NCBI GenBank assembly: GCA_038227045.1
Contig: JBBRQD010000002.1
Coordinates: 62,001 to 126,000, forward strand
Length of the DNA stretch: 64,000 nucleotides
Reading direction: 5' to 3'
Origin: JANXLS01 sp038227045
GTDB lineage: Bacteria; Planctomycetota; SZUA-567; H5-PLA8
Below are positions 54,025-62,448 of the stretch, piece by piece; the first letter of the stretch is position 1; each line of letters opens with the position of its first letter. The position numbers and the translations under genes are program-made. The notes beneath the pieces are model-generated. The model saw nothing but the letters and a program-made list of their open reading frames with translations. It was not told the origin of the DNA and did no database searches.

Positions 54025-54426
54025 ATGCCAGCCACAAACAAAACGGTTCGCAGTCCACGGTTAATGGTGGTGGACGACGATCCGGGAGTCGGCTACGCGG
54101 TAACGCGCTGGCTCCAGGAGCAGAATATTCGCTCCGTGCTGGCGGTCACGACTGAAGAAGCATTGCAAATGCTGCGCGACATGGTGTTCATTGAATCGGA
54201 GTTCGACGGACTGCTGGTGGATTACAATTTACCGGGCGCGACGGGATGCAGAGTCATCGAAGAATTTCAAATGGATTTTCCCAAGATGCCGGTCGCATTG
54301 ATGACCGGTTCAAACGACATCAGCCTCGAGGTATGGGTTCGATCAAGACATATTCCGCTCTTTCGCAAGCCGCTCGATTTGCGCGAATTGAAGAACTGGG
54401 TCGATCAGCTTGGCAAGACGGCGTGA
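54025..54426 (+). CDS. Single-domain response regulator (CheY-like receiver)
   Basis: 133 aa. The ATG at 54025 is chosen because GGGAG lies 6 nt upstream; an in-frame GTG at 53998 has no support. All receiver residues are present: the acidic pair in VVDDDP (Asp17-19), the phospho-acceptor Asp66 in LLVDYNLPG, Thr94 in LMTGS and Lys115 in FRKPLD. There is no output domain and no histidine kinase nearby, so the partner is unknown. The next small frame overlaps its stop (TGATG). Confidence 0.9.
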   Translation: MPATNKTVRSPRLMVVDDDPGVGYAVTRWLQEQNIRSVLAVTTEEALQMLRDMVFIESEFDGLLVDYNLPGATGCRVIEEFQMDFPKMPVALMTGSNDISLEVWVRSRHIPLFRKPLDLRELKNWVDQLGKTA

Positions 54427-54527
54427 TGGATGCGCCCGACAACATTCACCCGATTAATTTCGGGGGCCCGAAGCCTGTGTGGGCTTCCGGTATTGGAGGG
54501 GATCGGTTGAAAGGAGGTGGGATGTAA
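54426..54527 (+). CDS. Possible 33-aa protein coupled to the response regulator
   Basis: Starts with ATG overlapping the response-regulator stop (TGATG) and encodes a Gly/Pro-rich peptide beginning MDAPDNIHPINFGGPKPVW. Its last codons are an unusual AAAGGAGG-TGGG-ATG-TAA: a perfect Shine-Dalgarno followed by a start codon and immediate stop. It could be a real tiny protein, or that end could be a ribosome-stalling start-stop element. No homologue is recognised. Confidence 0.35.
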   Translation: MDAPDNIHPINFGGPKPVWASGIGGDRLKGGGM

Positions 54528-54558
54528 AACTCGGCGAAACTCGTGTCTGTACGCATCG

Positions 54559-54604
54559 AAAATCCGGTTGATGATGATGAGCATCAACCGGATTTTCTTT
54601 TTTA
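54559..54604. terminator. Bidirectional rho-independent terminator
   Basis: A perfect 15-bp stem, AAAATCCGGTTGATG (54559-54573) with CATCAACCGGATTTT (54582-54596), an 8-nt loop and T-rich flanks on both sides (CTTTTTTT downstream on +; AAAA in the stem for -). It separates the response regulator unit from the convergent HpnA-like gene. Confidence 0.9.
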
Positions 54605-55597
54605 TCACACGTACTTATTCTCGCGATACCAAGCCACCGCGCGCCCCAACGCTTCTTCCGGCGGCGTCTGCGGCAGCCCCAATTCCTTGATCGCTTTGTC
54701 GCACTTCACCCACATTTTCTTTTTCGCCATCTTCACGCTTTCCAACGAAATCGACGGCGTCTTTCCGCGCATCAGCGACAATTTCGTGTCGAACCACCCC
54801 GCCATGAACGCGACAAAATAAGGCAGATGCATTTTGGGGCCGGGCAGTCCGGAAACCTTGCCGAGCATCTGGCCGATCTCCATCAGCGTCATATTTTTAC
54901 AGCCCAAAATGTAGCGCTCCCCCACCCTGCCCTTTTCCGCGGCCAGCACATGCCCTTCGGCGCAATCGCGGACATCGATCAGATTTAGGCCCGTGTCGAT
55001 TACCGCGGGCATTTTGCGTCTCAAGAAACGCACCGTCATGTCGCCCGTCGGGGTCGGCTTCGAATCGAATTCTCCCACTGGTGCCGTGGGATTGACGATC
55101 ACCACCGGCAGGCCGTTGCGCGCGAGTTCCAGCGCTTTCAATTCGGCCTGAAATTTAGTCCGCTTGTAGGTGCCGATCATCATCTCGAGCGAAACCGGCG
55201 TGCTTTCATCGGCCAGCGCATCTTTGAGAAAACCGATGCAGCCGACCGTCGAAGTGTAAACAATCCGCTTCACGCCTGCGCTGCCGGCGGCATCGAGCAG
55301 ATTGGCGGTGCCTTCGACATTCGATTTATACGTGTCCACGGGATCGGCGACATCGAAGCGATAATCGGCCGCGACATGAAAAAGCATCTCGCAGCCCTTC
55401 ACGGCGCGCTCCAGCGACGCCCGGTCGCGCAGATCGCCTTCGGCCGTTTCGAATGGTTCGAGATCTTTCAGAAAACTCAAATTGCTGGTTTTGCGCACGA
55501 GCAAACGCACGCCCTGCCCGCGTTTTTTCAACGCGCGCGCAACGTGATTGCCGACGAATCCAGTAGCTCCGGTGACTAAAATCATTATGCGCGGCAT
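54605..55597 (-). CDS. hpnA: NAD-dependent sugar epimerase-like protein, resembling HpnA
   Basis: 330 aa extended SDR: ILVTGATGFVGNHVARALKK (Rossmann motif GxxGxxG), TSTVG, the catalytic YKRTK (Tyr and Lys of the YxxxK motif) and VNPTAPVG. The length and sequence pattern resemble the hopanoid-associated epimerase HpnA; a dihydroflavonol-4-reductase-like enzyme is the general alternative. A nearer ATG at 55585 is possible; neither start has a clear Shine-Dalgarno. Together with the HpnG-like gene it hints at hopanoid side-chain modification, but no squalene-hopene cyclase is in the window. Confidence 0.7.
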   Translation of the reverse strand: MPRIMILVTGATGFVGNHVARALKKRGQGVRLLVRKTSNLSFLKDLEPFETAEGDLRDRASLERAVKGCEMLFHVAADYRFDVADPVDTYKSNVEGTANLLDAAGSAGVKRIVYTSTVGCIGFLKDALADESTPVSLEMMIGTYKRTKFQAELKALELARNGLPVVIVNPTAPVGEFDSKPTPTGDMTVRFLRRKMPAVIDTGLNLIDVRDCAEGHVLAAEKGRVGERYILGCKNMTLMEIGQMLGKVSGLPGPKMHLPYFVAFMAGWFDTKLSLMRGKTPSISLESVKMAKKKMWVKCDKAIKELGLPQTPPEEALGRAVAWYRENKYV

Positions 55598-55676
55598 TTT
55601 AAGGAGATCGCCGAAAGGCGAAAGTAAAAAGCAAATGCGGTTGCAATTTGAGCGCCGAGTTCCTAATGTTCAGTTC

Positions 55677-55737
55677 CCCTCTCCCCCCGGGAGAGGGCCG
55701 ACGAGCAGCAGTATCGCTCGCGGGGTGAGGGGTTCAC
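55677..55737 (+). repeat. Palindromic repeat R4
   Basis: CCCTCTCCC-CCC-GGGAGAGGG (55677-55697) is a perfect 9-bp palindrome, followed by a second small stem (CGAGC...GCTCG) and a G-rich end CGGGGTGAGGGG. Elements of this appearance are widespread in bacterial intergenic DNA. It lies in the divergent HpnA/DUF885 region. Confidence 0.75.
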
Positions 55738-55779
55738 GCGGCATTGAATGTGCACGCCAAATTAACGAGGTTTTAATTT

Positions 55780-57402
55780 ATGACCGCCAGCGAATCCAGC
55801 GTCACCGTGTTCCGCGCGCTTTCCGAAAAATATGTCGAAGACACCTTTCAACGCTTTCCGACGCGCGGCTCGGCCGAAGGGCGGAAGGAGTTCAACGCCG
55901 ATCTCGAAAAGCCCAACGCAAAGACGTACGCGGCGCACGAAAATTTATTGCGCAAGACCATCGCCGCGGTCGAAAATCTCCCCGAGCACGATTTCACCGG
56001 CGACGATTGGCTTGACCGCCGCGCGTTCCTGAGCCAGCTCCGCACGGAGCTTGGGGCCATCGAAATCGACGTCCATCGCCGCAACCCGGACGCGTGGGCC
56101 TCTGGCGCGATGGACTGCGTTTACCGGCTTGTGATTCGGCATGCCGACGATTTGACACCCGTCGCCGATGCGATTCTGTCGCGCTTGAAAAAGATTCCGG
56201 ATTACCTCGAGCATGCCGAATCGATGCTGAAATCGCCCGTGCCGCTGTGGAAAAAGCTCGCGCAGAAATCCTGCGAAGGCGCACCGTCGCTCTTCGACGC
56301 GCTCGCCGAGCCGCTGAAAAAGACCGGCAAAGCCGAGCCGGAAAAGATCGACAAACTAATCAAGAAAGCGAAGAACGCTTTTGAATCTTACGCAAAATAT
56401 GTAGGCAAACTTAAGCCCGGAAAACCCGGCTCGTTCGCCATCGGGAAGACGCGTTTCGAAGCGCTCATCCGCGAGCGGTTGGGCTGGGATTTGACCGCGG
56501 CGGAAGCCGAGGCGGCGGGTCACGCGCTCGCCAGCCGCATCAAGGAAGAAATGGAGACGGAAGCCCGGAAGCTGAGCCCCACGAAATCCGCGACTGAACT
56601 TTTGGACGAAGCCGCCGCGCAATGGAAACCGGCCGGGGCGCTGATCGACGAATACACGGCGCAGACGCAACGCGTCGCGGACGCCTGCCGCGCCGCCGAT
56701 CTCGTCAGTTTCCCGCCCGGCGAACGGCTGCTCGTGAAGCCCGTCCCGGAATTCATGAAGCACCATTTTCCGACCGCGGCGTACAGTCAGCCGGGCGCGT
56801 ACGACGACGATCAGACGGGCATATTCTGGGTGAACGATTTGAGCCTCGGGAAGAAAACCGAAGCCGATAAGCTCGCTGAAATTCGCCAGCATTTCGGGCT
56901 TGAATTGACCTGCGCGCACGAAGCGTATCCCGGCCACCACCTGCAATTCTGCACCGCCAACCGGCACCCCAGCAAACTGCGCCGGCTCTTTCAGCATGCG
57001 ATTTTCTACGAGGGCTGGACGCTCTTCTGCGAAAAGATGATGGTCGATTTCAAGATCGTTGAATCCCCAACCGCACGTCTCGGGCAGCTCCACGACGCCC
57101 TTTGGCGCGCCAATCGCATCATCATCGATGTGGGGCTGCAAACCGGAAAAATGAGTTACGAGGACGCGGTCAAACATTTGATGACGCACGTCGGATTCAC
57201 CCGCGCGCGCGCCGAAGGCGACGTGAATTGGTACACAAGTTCGCCGACAGTGCCGATGAGCTATTTACTTGGCCGCACTGAAATGCTGCGCGTTAAACAA
57301 AAGAAGGTCGATCAAGGCGGCTGGTCGATCAAGAAGTTCAACGACTGGAGTTTGTCGTTCGGAACTCTGCCGTGGCGCTGGATGGAATTGAGCGGGCTGT
57401 AG
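55780..57402 (+). CDS. DUF885-family protein, putative metallopeptidase-like
   Basis: 540 aa, cytoplasmic by sequence (no signal peptide), with GAGG 9 nt before the ATG. The C-terminal half carries HEAYPGHHLQ, the HExxxGHH signature of DUF885, followed by a conserved YEGWTLFCEKMM block; these resemble the active site of zinc peptidases of the M32-like group. DUF885 members have been annotated as peptidases in several bacteria but few are characterised. The stop is directly followed by repeat R1. No neighbour explains its role. Confidence 0.85.
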   Translation: MTASESSVTVFRALSEKYVEDTFQRFPTRGSAEGRKEFNADLEKPNAKTYAAHENLLRKTIAAVENLPEHDFTGDDWLDRRAFLSQLRTELGAIEIDVHRRNPDAWASGAMDCVYRLVIRHADDLTPVADAILSRLKKIPDYLEHAESMLKSPVPLWKKLAQKSCEGAPSLFDALAEPLKKTGKAEPEKIDKLIKKAKNAFESYAKYVGKLKPGKPGSFAIGKTRFEALIRERLGWDLTAAEAEAAGHALASRIKEEMETEARKLSPTKSATELLDEAAAQWKPAGALIDEYTAQTQRVADACRAADLVSFPPGERLLVKPVPEFMKHHFPTAAYSQPGAYDDDQTGIFWVNDLSLGKKTEADKLAEIRQHFGLELTCAHEAYPGHHLQFCTANRHPSKLRRLFQHAIFYEGWTLFCEKMMVDFKIVESPTARLGQLHDALWRANRIIIDVGLQTGKMSYEDAVKHLMTHVGFTRARAEGDVNWYTSSPTVPMSYLLGRTEMLRVKQKKVDQGGWSIKKFNDWSLSFGTLPWRWMELSGL

Positions 57403-57428
57403 AAAGTGGTTGGGCGTCTCGCCCCAAC
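57402..57428 (+). repeat. Palindromic repeat R1, copy 3
   Basis: GAAAGTGG followed by TTGGGCGTCTCGCCCCAAC, a near-perfect hairpin that begins at the last base of the DUF885 stop. Same family as the copies at 42618 and 42680, and like copy 2 it sits flush with a gene's 3' end. Confidence 0.75.
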
Positions 57429-57440
57429 AGATTTTCATTT

Positions 57441-58241
57441 TCACTTTCTTGCAATCAACGCCGCCATTCGCCCGGTGAGGCCCTTCTCACGGCGATGCGA
57501 AAAAAATTCGTCTGCATCGCGATGTGTGCAGCGATCGGTCGTATCGATGTTCCGTTCTGGAATTCCCGCGCGCAGCAATTCAAGCCGGATGCTTTCGCGA
57601 ATGTTTGCGTATCCCTTTCCATCGGCGCGTTTGCGGATCTGTGCGCCGGTCCCGAAAGCGCGCTCGAATTCAATTAAGACTTCCGAACCGACTTCGAACG
57701 CATCAAAACCAATGCACGGCCCGATGGCTGCCAGAAAATTTTTTGGCGACAATCCGGACATCGAAACCAGGTCATTTAAAGCGACCGTCGTCGCGCAGCC
57801 CACCGTGCCGCGCCAGCCGGAATGAATCGCCGCCACGTTCCGGCCGTCATCCGACGCAAGCAACACGGGGCAGCAATCGCCCACTCGCACAGACAGGGAA
57901 AAAGATGTCGCGCAAGTTGTCAACGCGTCGCCCTTGGCATTGTTGTCGTGCGAGAATTCGACACTCACACGCGCCGAAACTGTGCTATGGATTTGGTGCA
58001 GCCAGCAGCGCTGCCGGCCTTCCAATCCGGCGGCTTTTTCGAGCAGCCGATAGTTATTAAGAATTCGCAGGCGATCGTCAATCACCTCGCCACTCGGATT
58101 GCCCAGGTTCAGCGAATCGAACGGGCCAGAACTGCCGCCGCCGAGTCGCGTGCTGAACGCATGGGGTACGCCGGCTTCGCGCATCTGCGGCGAAATATAG
58201 AAAACCGGCCCACTCGAATGGTTGATTTTTTCAAGACGCAT
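57441..58241 (-). CDS. pgeF: Laccase-domain YfiH-family protein (PgeF-like)
   Basis: 266 aa. The family hallmarks are present: FSTRLGGGSSGPFDSLNLG near the N-terminus, VRVGDCCPVLLASDDGRNVA with the metal-binding Cys, and HSGWRGTVGC with the His of the copper/zinc site, then IGPCIGFDAFEV. YfiH/PgeF proteins have been reported both as peptidoglycan-editing factors and as purine nucleoside phosphorylase/deaminase-type enzymes. It is the last gene of the - strand unit, 39 nt after the deoxyhypusine-synthase-like gene. Confidence 0.92.
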   Translation of the reverse strand: MRLEKINHSSGPVFYISPQMREAGVPHAFSTRLGGGSSGPFDSLNLGNPSGEVIDDRLRILNNYRLLEKAAGLEGRQRCWLHQIHSTVSARVSVEFSHDNNAKGDALTTCATSFSLSVRVGDCCPVLLASDDGRNVAAIHSGWRGTVGCATTVALNDLVSMSGLSPKNFLAAIGPCIGFDAFEVGSEVLIEFERAFGTGAQIRKRADGKGYANIRESIRLELLRAGIPERNIDTTDRCTHRDADEFFSHRREKGLTGRMAALIARK

Positions 58242-58280
58242 GAAACCTGTATCGTCAAATCGAAGCGCCGGCTTGCGCGA

Positions 58281-59255
58281 TTACCATCCGAGAACGTACG
58301 CAAAAAGCAGCGGCGCGACGATTGATGCATCGGATTCAATGATGAACTTAGGCGTCTCCGCAGCCAATTTACCCCAGGTAATCTTTTCGTTGGGCACCGC
58401 GCCGGAGTACGATCCGTACGATGTTGTCGAATCGCTGATCTGGCAGAAATAGCTCCAGACCGGCACGCTGGTGCGCTTCAAATCCTGGTGCAGCATCGGC
58501 ACGACGCAGATGGTGAAATCGCCCGCGATGCCCCCGCCGATTTGAAAAAAACCAATGGGACGTTCGCTTTCGCGCGTGTACCAATCCGCCAGTTCGGTCA
58601 TGTATTCGATGCCGGTCCGGACCGTGTGAATGTTTTTCACATCGCCGGCAATGCAGTGCCCCGCGAACATATTTCCGAGCGTCGAATCTTCCCAGCCCGG
58701 CACAAAAATCGGCAGATTGCATTCCATTGCTGCATGCAGCCAACTATTCTTTGGATCGATTTGAAAGCAGGACTGAAGCGCGGGATTCTTCAATATTCTG
58801 TAAAAAAACTCATGCGGAAACAGTCGGCGCCCTTCGCGGTCGGCGGCCTGCCATTCGGCGAGCATGAAACTTTCGATGCGCCGCAAGGCTTCGGCTTCGG
58901 GAATGCATGTGTCGGTGACGCGGTTCATGTGGCGGTCCAGAAGCGCCTGTTCGTCGGCGGGAGTCAAGTCGCGGTAGTTCGGCACGCGATGATAATGATC
59001 GTGCGCGACAAGATTGAACACATCCTCTTCAAGATTCGCTCCCGTGCAGGCAATCGCGTGAACCTTGCCGGAGCGGATCATCTCGGCCAGCGACAAGCCT
59101 ATCTCCGCCGTGCTCATCGCGCCCGCCATGGTCAGCATCATTGCGCCGCCGGATTCGACGTGCGCGCGGTAACCTTCCGCCGCGTCGACAAGAGCGGCGG
59201 CGTTGAAGTGCCGGAAGTGATGACGGATGAACGTGGTAACTGGGCCGTAATTCAT
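58281..59255 (-). CDS. Deoxyhypusine synthase-like protein
   Basis: 324 aa, a clear member of the deoxyhypusine synthase family: LTMAGAMSTAEIGLSLAEM, ACTGANLEEDVFNLVAH, FVPGWEDSTLGNMF and the C-terminal NEKITWGKL with Lys296 at the position of the catalytic Schiff-base lysine. AGGAG precedes the ATG. Bacteria generally lack eIF5A, so these proteins are thought to make homospermidine or related polyamines from spermidine, using NAD. It lies 15 nt after the AGPS-like gene in the same operon. A link between polyamine and ether-lipid metabolism is not established. Confidence 0.9.
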   Translation of the reverse strand: MNYGPVTTFIRHHFRHFNAAALVDAAEGYRAHVESGGAMMLTMAGAMSTAEIGLSLAEMIRSGKVHAIACTGANLEEDVFNLVAHDHYHRVPNYRDLTPADEQALLDRHMNRVTDTCIPEAEALRRIESFMLAEWQAADREGRRLFPHEFFYRILKNPALQSCFQIDPKNSWLHAAMECNLPIFVPGWEDSTLGNMFAGHCIAGDVKNIHTVRTGIEYMTELADWYTRESERPIGFFQIGGGIAGDFTICVVPMLHQDLKRTSVPVWSYFCQISDSTTSYGSYSGAVPNEKITWGKLAAETPKFIIESDASIVAPLLFAYVLGW

Positions 59256-59270
59256 GGTAAAAAACTCCTG

Positions 59271-60986
59271 CTATGGTTTCAATATCTCGATTGGAACCGT
59301 TGTGGACGGCGTCGGCGCATCCGAGTCTTTGCCTTCCGGCGGAATCAATTTTCCCGGATTCATGATGCCGTCGGGATCGAGCGCTTTTTTCAATCCGCGC
59401 AATAGCGTCAGACCGGGCCGCGTGACTTCGCGCTCCATCCAGGGGCGATGCTCGTAGCCGACCGCGTGATGATGCGACAGCGTGCCGCCGTTCTGCATGA
59501 ACGTCTCCGTGATCAAGCGCTTGAAACGATAATACTGCTCCAGTTCCTTGCCTTCCGTCTGACGCGCGGCGAAGGTGAAATAGAGCGACGCGCCGTCAAC
59601 ATACGAATGGGAAATGTGGCAGCCGATGTAGCCGGGATAACCTTCCTTTTTGAATTGCGCCTGAATCGCGTCGCGCGCCGCGCGGTACAGCGGCATCAAT
59701 TTGGACCACACCGCGGCGGTCTCCGCCACATCGACCATGCAGCCGTGATTCATCAAAATGTCGCGCAGATACGGCACCGCGAATTTATTTTTCTGGAATG
59801 TTTTTCCGACGCTGTTGCCGAGATGAAAGCCGCGATTCTTTTTCATGATCGGCAGGACTTTTCGGCGCATGTCTGACGCATGATCCGGTTCGCCTTCGAA
59901 ACCGACCATCATCAGGCACGGTGTGCCGTAGCCTTTTGCTTTGAGGTATTTTTTGAGCTGGGCCTGAACGAAACCCGAAATGCCCTCCGACGGCTTTTTC
60001 ATGCTGAACGCAAGCCCGGTTTCGGCGACATCCTGAAGGCGAAACATGGTCGGCGATGCGTTGCGGCTGATCGCTTCGTGAATCGCCGAGGAACCCGATT
60101 CGAAATCCGGGAAGAGCACGCCATGGTAATCCTTGATCTTCGGGATGGGATGAACTTTCATCACCGCTTCGGTGATGACGCCGAGCGTGCCTTCGGAGCC
60201 GCAGATGATCTGATCGATGTCGGGCCCGGCGGCGGATTTCGGCGTCAATTTTGTTTCGATCGTGCCGGCCGGGCTGACGAGTTTCATGGCGACGACCATG
60301 TCCTCGATTTTTCCGTACGCATCGGATTGCATTCCCGCGGAGCGCGTCGCAAGCCAGCCTCCCAGCGTGGCGAATTCGAACGAGTCCGGCATGTGCCCCA
60401 ATGAGAAGCCCAGCGCCTGCAAATCGTCTTCGAGTTTCGGACCGGGAACGCCGGCCTCGATTGTCGCAGTCCACGATTCACGATCGATGCTCAGCACGCG
60501 GCTCATGCGGCGCATATCGAGCGTGATGCGCATCGCGGAATGATCGAGGTGCTCAACGCCGCCAACGATGTTGGTGCCGCCACCAAAGGGAATCAAGCGC
60601 ACGCCAAATTGTTTCGCAGCGATGACAATTTTTTCGACTTCCGCGTGGCTTTCGGCGAAGAGCACCATGTCGGGCGCGTTGTCGACGATCCCCTGCCGGA
60701 CTCGAAACAGATCGGGGAAACTTTTTCCATAGGTGTGGATCAAGCGCTGTTCGTCATCGGCGGCGATTTGATCGGGCTTTAAAAATGCGCCGATTGCTTT
60801 GACGAATTCAGCGTTCAGATTTTGTGCGGGGAGCCGGACTTTCGCGCGGTCGATTGGCGCGGTTTTGCGGCACGCATCGGTCAACCCCAGCGCTTTCTGA
60901 ATGAACGGCCACAGCAGCGGCTTCTCGTCCATCGGAAACGTAAACGCGGGATCGCCCCAACCCCACCACTTCATGTCTTTGATCAT
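59271..60986 (-). CDS. FAD-binding oxidase, alkyldihydroxyacetonephosphate synthase-like
   Basis: 571 aa. The N-terminal MKWWGWGDPAF matches the start of AGPS enzymes. The FAD (PCMH-type) domain has IPFGGGTNIVGGVEH and GWLATRSAGMQSDAYGKIED, and the C-terminal part has the HHH signature (505-507) of AGPS (SHHHAVGYEH). AGPS replaces the acyl chain of acyl-DHAP by a fatty alcohol, creating the ether bond of plasmalogen-type lipids. GGAG 5 nt upstream supports the start at 60986. The neighbouring SDR could act as the following ketone reductase. A D-lactate dehydrogenase-like oxidase is the weaker alternative. Confidence 0.85.
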   Translation of the reverse strand: MIKDMKWWGWGDPAFTFPMDEKPLLWPFIQKALGLTDACRKTAPIDRAKVRLPAQNLNAEFVKAIGAFLKPDQIAADDEQRLIHTYGKSFPDLFRVRQGIVDNAPDMVLFAESHAEVEKIVIAAKQFGVRLIPFGGGTNIVGGVEHLDHSAMRITLDMRRMSRVLSIDRESWTATIEAGVPGPKLEDDLQALGFSLGHMPDSFEFATLGGWLATRSAGMQSDAYGKIEDMVVAMKLVSPAGTIETKLTPKSAAGPDIDQIICGSEGTLGVITEAVMKVHPIPKIKDYHGVLFPDFESGSSAIHEAISRNASPTMFRLQDVAETGLAFSMKKPSEGISGFVQAQLKKYLKAKGYGTPCLMMVGFEGEPDHASDMRRKVLPIMKKNRGFHLGNSVGKTFQKNKFAVPYLRDILMNHGCMVDVAETAAVWSKLMPLYRAARDAIQAQFKKEGYPGYIGCHISHSYVDGASLYFTFAARQTEGKELEQYYRFKRLITETFMQNGGTLSHHHAVGYEHRPWMEREVTRPGLTLLRGLKKALDPDGIMNPGKLIPPEGKDSDAPTPSTTVPIEILKP

Positions 60987-61004
60987 TCGTGCTCCGTTGA
61001 ACTG

Positions 61005-61253
61005 CTATTTGTCGTTCGCAGAATTATCCGAATCTTTTGGTTGGTCAACGCTACGGGAAATTCTCTTCAGGCCGTAAAGAATCAACAATATGCTGAGTGC
61101 AAGAAACGGCATCGCGAGAATGTGCTGATTTCTACTTATTCCTGAACATGCTGCAAACATTCCCAACAGAATCATGAAACTTACTGTGCAGGAGTTTCCG
61201 CAACCCATGCTACTCGTAGAGTCTTTCGGCGAAGGAGCATCAATATCTGCCAT
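61005..61253 (-). CDS. Small two-helix membrane protein
   Basis: About 81-82 aa. The ATG at 61253 is preferred over upstream starts because GGAG lies 6 nt before it. After a polar N-terminus containing SSMGCGNSC, two hydrophobic stretches (VSFMILLGMFAACSG and ILAMPFLALSILLILYGL) look like membrane helices, with a basic turn (KRISRS) and an acidic tail. No family recognised. It sits between the SDR and AGPS-like genes in one operon, so a membrane or lipid role is plausible. Confidence 0.7.
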   Translation of the reverse strand: MADIDAPSPKDSTSSMGCGNSCTVSFMILLGMFAACSGISRNQHILAMPFLALSILLILYGLKRISRSVDQPKDSDNSANDK

Positions 61254-61287
61254 TTTCGACTCCGTTAGGAATTGGATGTAAAACCAA

Positions 61288-62121
61288 CTACCGCTCCGCC
61301 AGCCCCCGCCTTCTGTTAAACCAGCGCGTAAAACTTCCCAACACACCGGCCGGTACGCAGCGCGCCATCAGCGTGTACAGCGTGTTGTGCCAACCGGGCA
61401 CAATGGTCGATTTGCCGCGCAACATTCCGCTCACGCCGATCTTTGCGACCGCTTCGGCGCTCATCGAGAACGTCGATTTTTTTTCTTTCATGCCGGCGGC
61501 CGCGCGAAAACGGGTGAGCGTGATGCCGGGGCATAATACCGAAATCGTCACGCCGGTTCCATGCAGTTCCAGCGCGAGCGTGCGCGAAAACGAGAGCATG
61601 AAGGCTTTGCACGCCGCGTAGACGGCTTGATTCGGAACCGGGCTGAACGCATAGACAGAGGCGACATTTAAGATTCGCCCGGATTTATTTTCGATCATGC
61701 CGGGGAGAAAAGCCTTCGTGAGCTCGATCATCGTTTTGAGCTGCAAATCGATCATGCGCGCTTCGTCGGCGGCGCTTGATTCTGTAAAGGGGCTGTGCAG
61801 GCCGAAGCCGGCGTTATTGATGAGCGCGCCGATGCAGATATTTTTTTCGGCGACAGTTTTTTTGACGCATTCGATTCCAGTTTGAGTCGAGAGATCTGCG
61901 ACGAGCGTCAACGTTTCAACGGCGCAGTTTTTGCGAATTGTGGCGGCATGGGCGTCGAGCGTCTGTGGATCGCGTCCGACGAGGATCACGTTCCATTTCA
62001 ATTCGGCAAGGCGCTGAACGATGGCCGCGCCGATTCCCGACGATGCACCCGTGACGACGGCCCAGGAGTTTTTGGTCACCCTCTCCGCGATGGGTCCCGC
62101 CAAGTCGCCGGCTTGGTTCAC
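61288..62121 (-). CDS. Short-chain dehydrogenase/reductase
   Basis: 277 aa from a GTG at 62121. Classical SDR motifs are complete: VVTGASSGIGAAIVQRLAE for the cofactor, NNAGFGLHSPF, and the catalytic Ser-Tyr-Lys as NVASVYAF ... VYAACKAFMLSF. A C-terminal hydrophobic or amphipathic tail ends in RWFNRRRGL. It lies 3 nt after the stop of the small upstream gene. Adjacent to an AGPS-like gene, it is a candidate alkyl-DHAP reductase (a role played by SDR enzymes in eukaryotes), but the substrate is not shown by sequence. Confidence 0.9.
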   Translation of the reverse strand: MNQAGDLAGPIAERVTKNSWAVVTGASSGIGAAIVQRLAELKWNVILVGRDPQTLDAHAATIRKNCAVETLTLVADLSTQTGIECVKKTVAEKNICIGALINNAGFGLHSPFTESSAADEARMIDLQLKTMIELTKAFLPGMIENKSGRILNVASVYAFSPVPNQAVYAACKAFMLSFSRTLALELHGTGVTISVLCPGITLTRFRAAAGMKEKKSTFSMSAEAVAKIGVSGMLRGKSTIVPGWHNTLYTLMARCVPAGVLGSFTRWFNRRRGLAER

Positions 62122-62124
62122 GTT

Positions 62125-62349
62125 TTACCCCGCACATTCCCCGGATGGCTTCGTCATGCCATGCCCAAAGACTTCGAGCGCCAGCGGAATTGTCGTCGCC
62201 ACTCCCACGCCTAGCAGCGCCCAGCCGACGGCCTTGCGCTGTTTATCATCCAGCTTGTCCGCCAGCAACAATCCGATCCCCACACCCAACATACCGCGCG
62301 TCGCAGCAACCAACGCAAGTTCCGGCAACGTGACACTGTAATGCTTCAT
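62125..62349 (-). CDS. Small membrane protein of unknown function
   Basis: 74 aa, starting at 62349 with GGAGG 8 nt upstream. Two hydrophobic segments (LALVAATRGMLGVGIGLLLA and AVGWALLGVGVATTIPLALE) are separated by a charged DKLDDKQRK loop. No family recognised. It is the first gene of the SDR-AGPS-DHS-PgeF unit, 99 nt downstream of lutC. Confidence 0.72.
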   Translation of the reverse strand: MKHYSVTLPELALVAATRGMLGVGIGLLLADKLDDKQRKAVGWALLGVGVATTIPLALEVFGHGMTKPSGECAG

Positions 62350-62448
62350 GATTTGAGCCTCCGGATTTGTCACTCCAAGCATATCGCAACACAACGATCA
62401 ATTGGAGGTTGAAACGCGGATTTCGTGCGTTCGACTATCATGCGCTCC

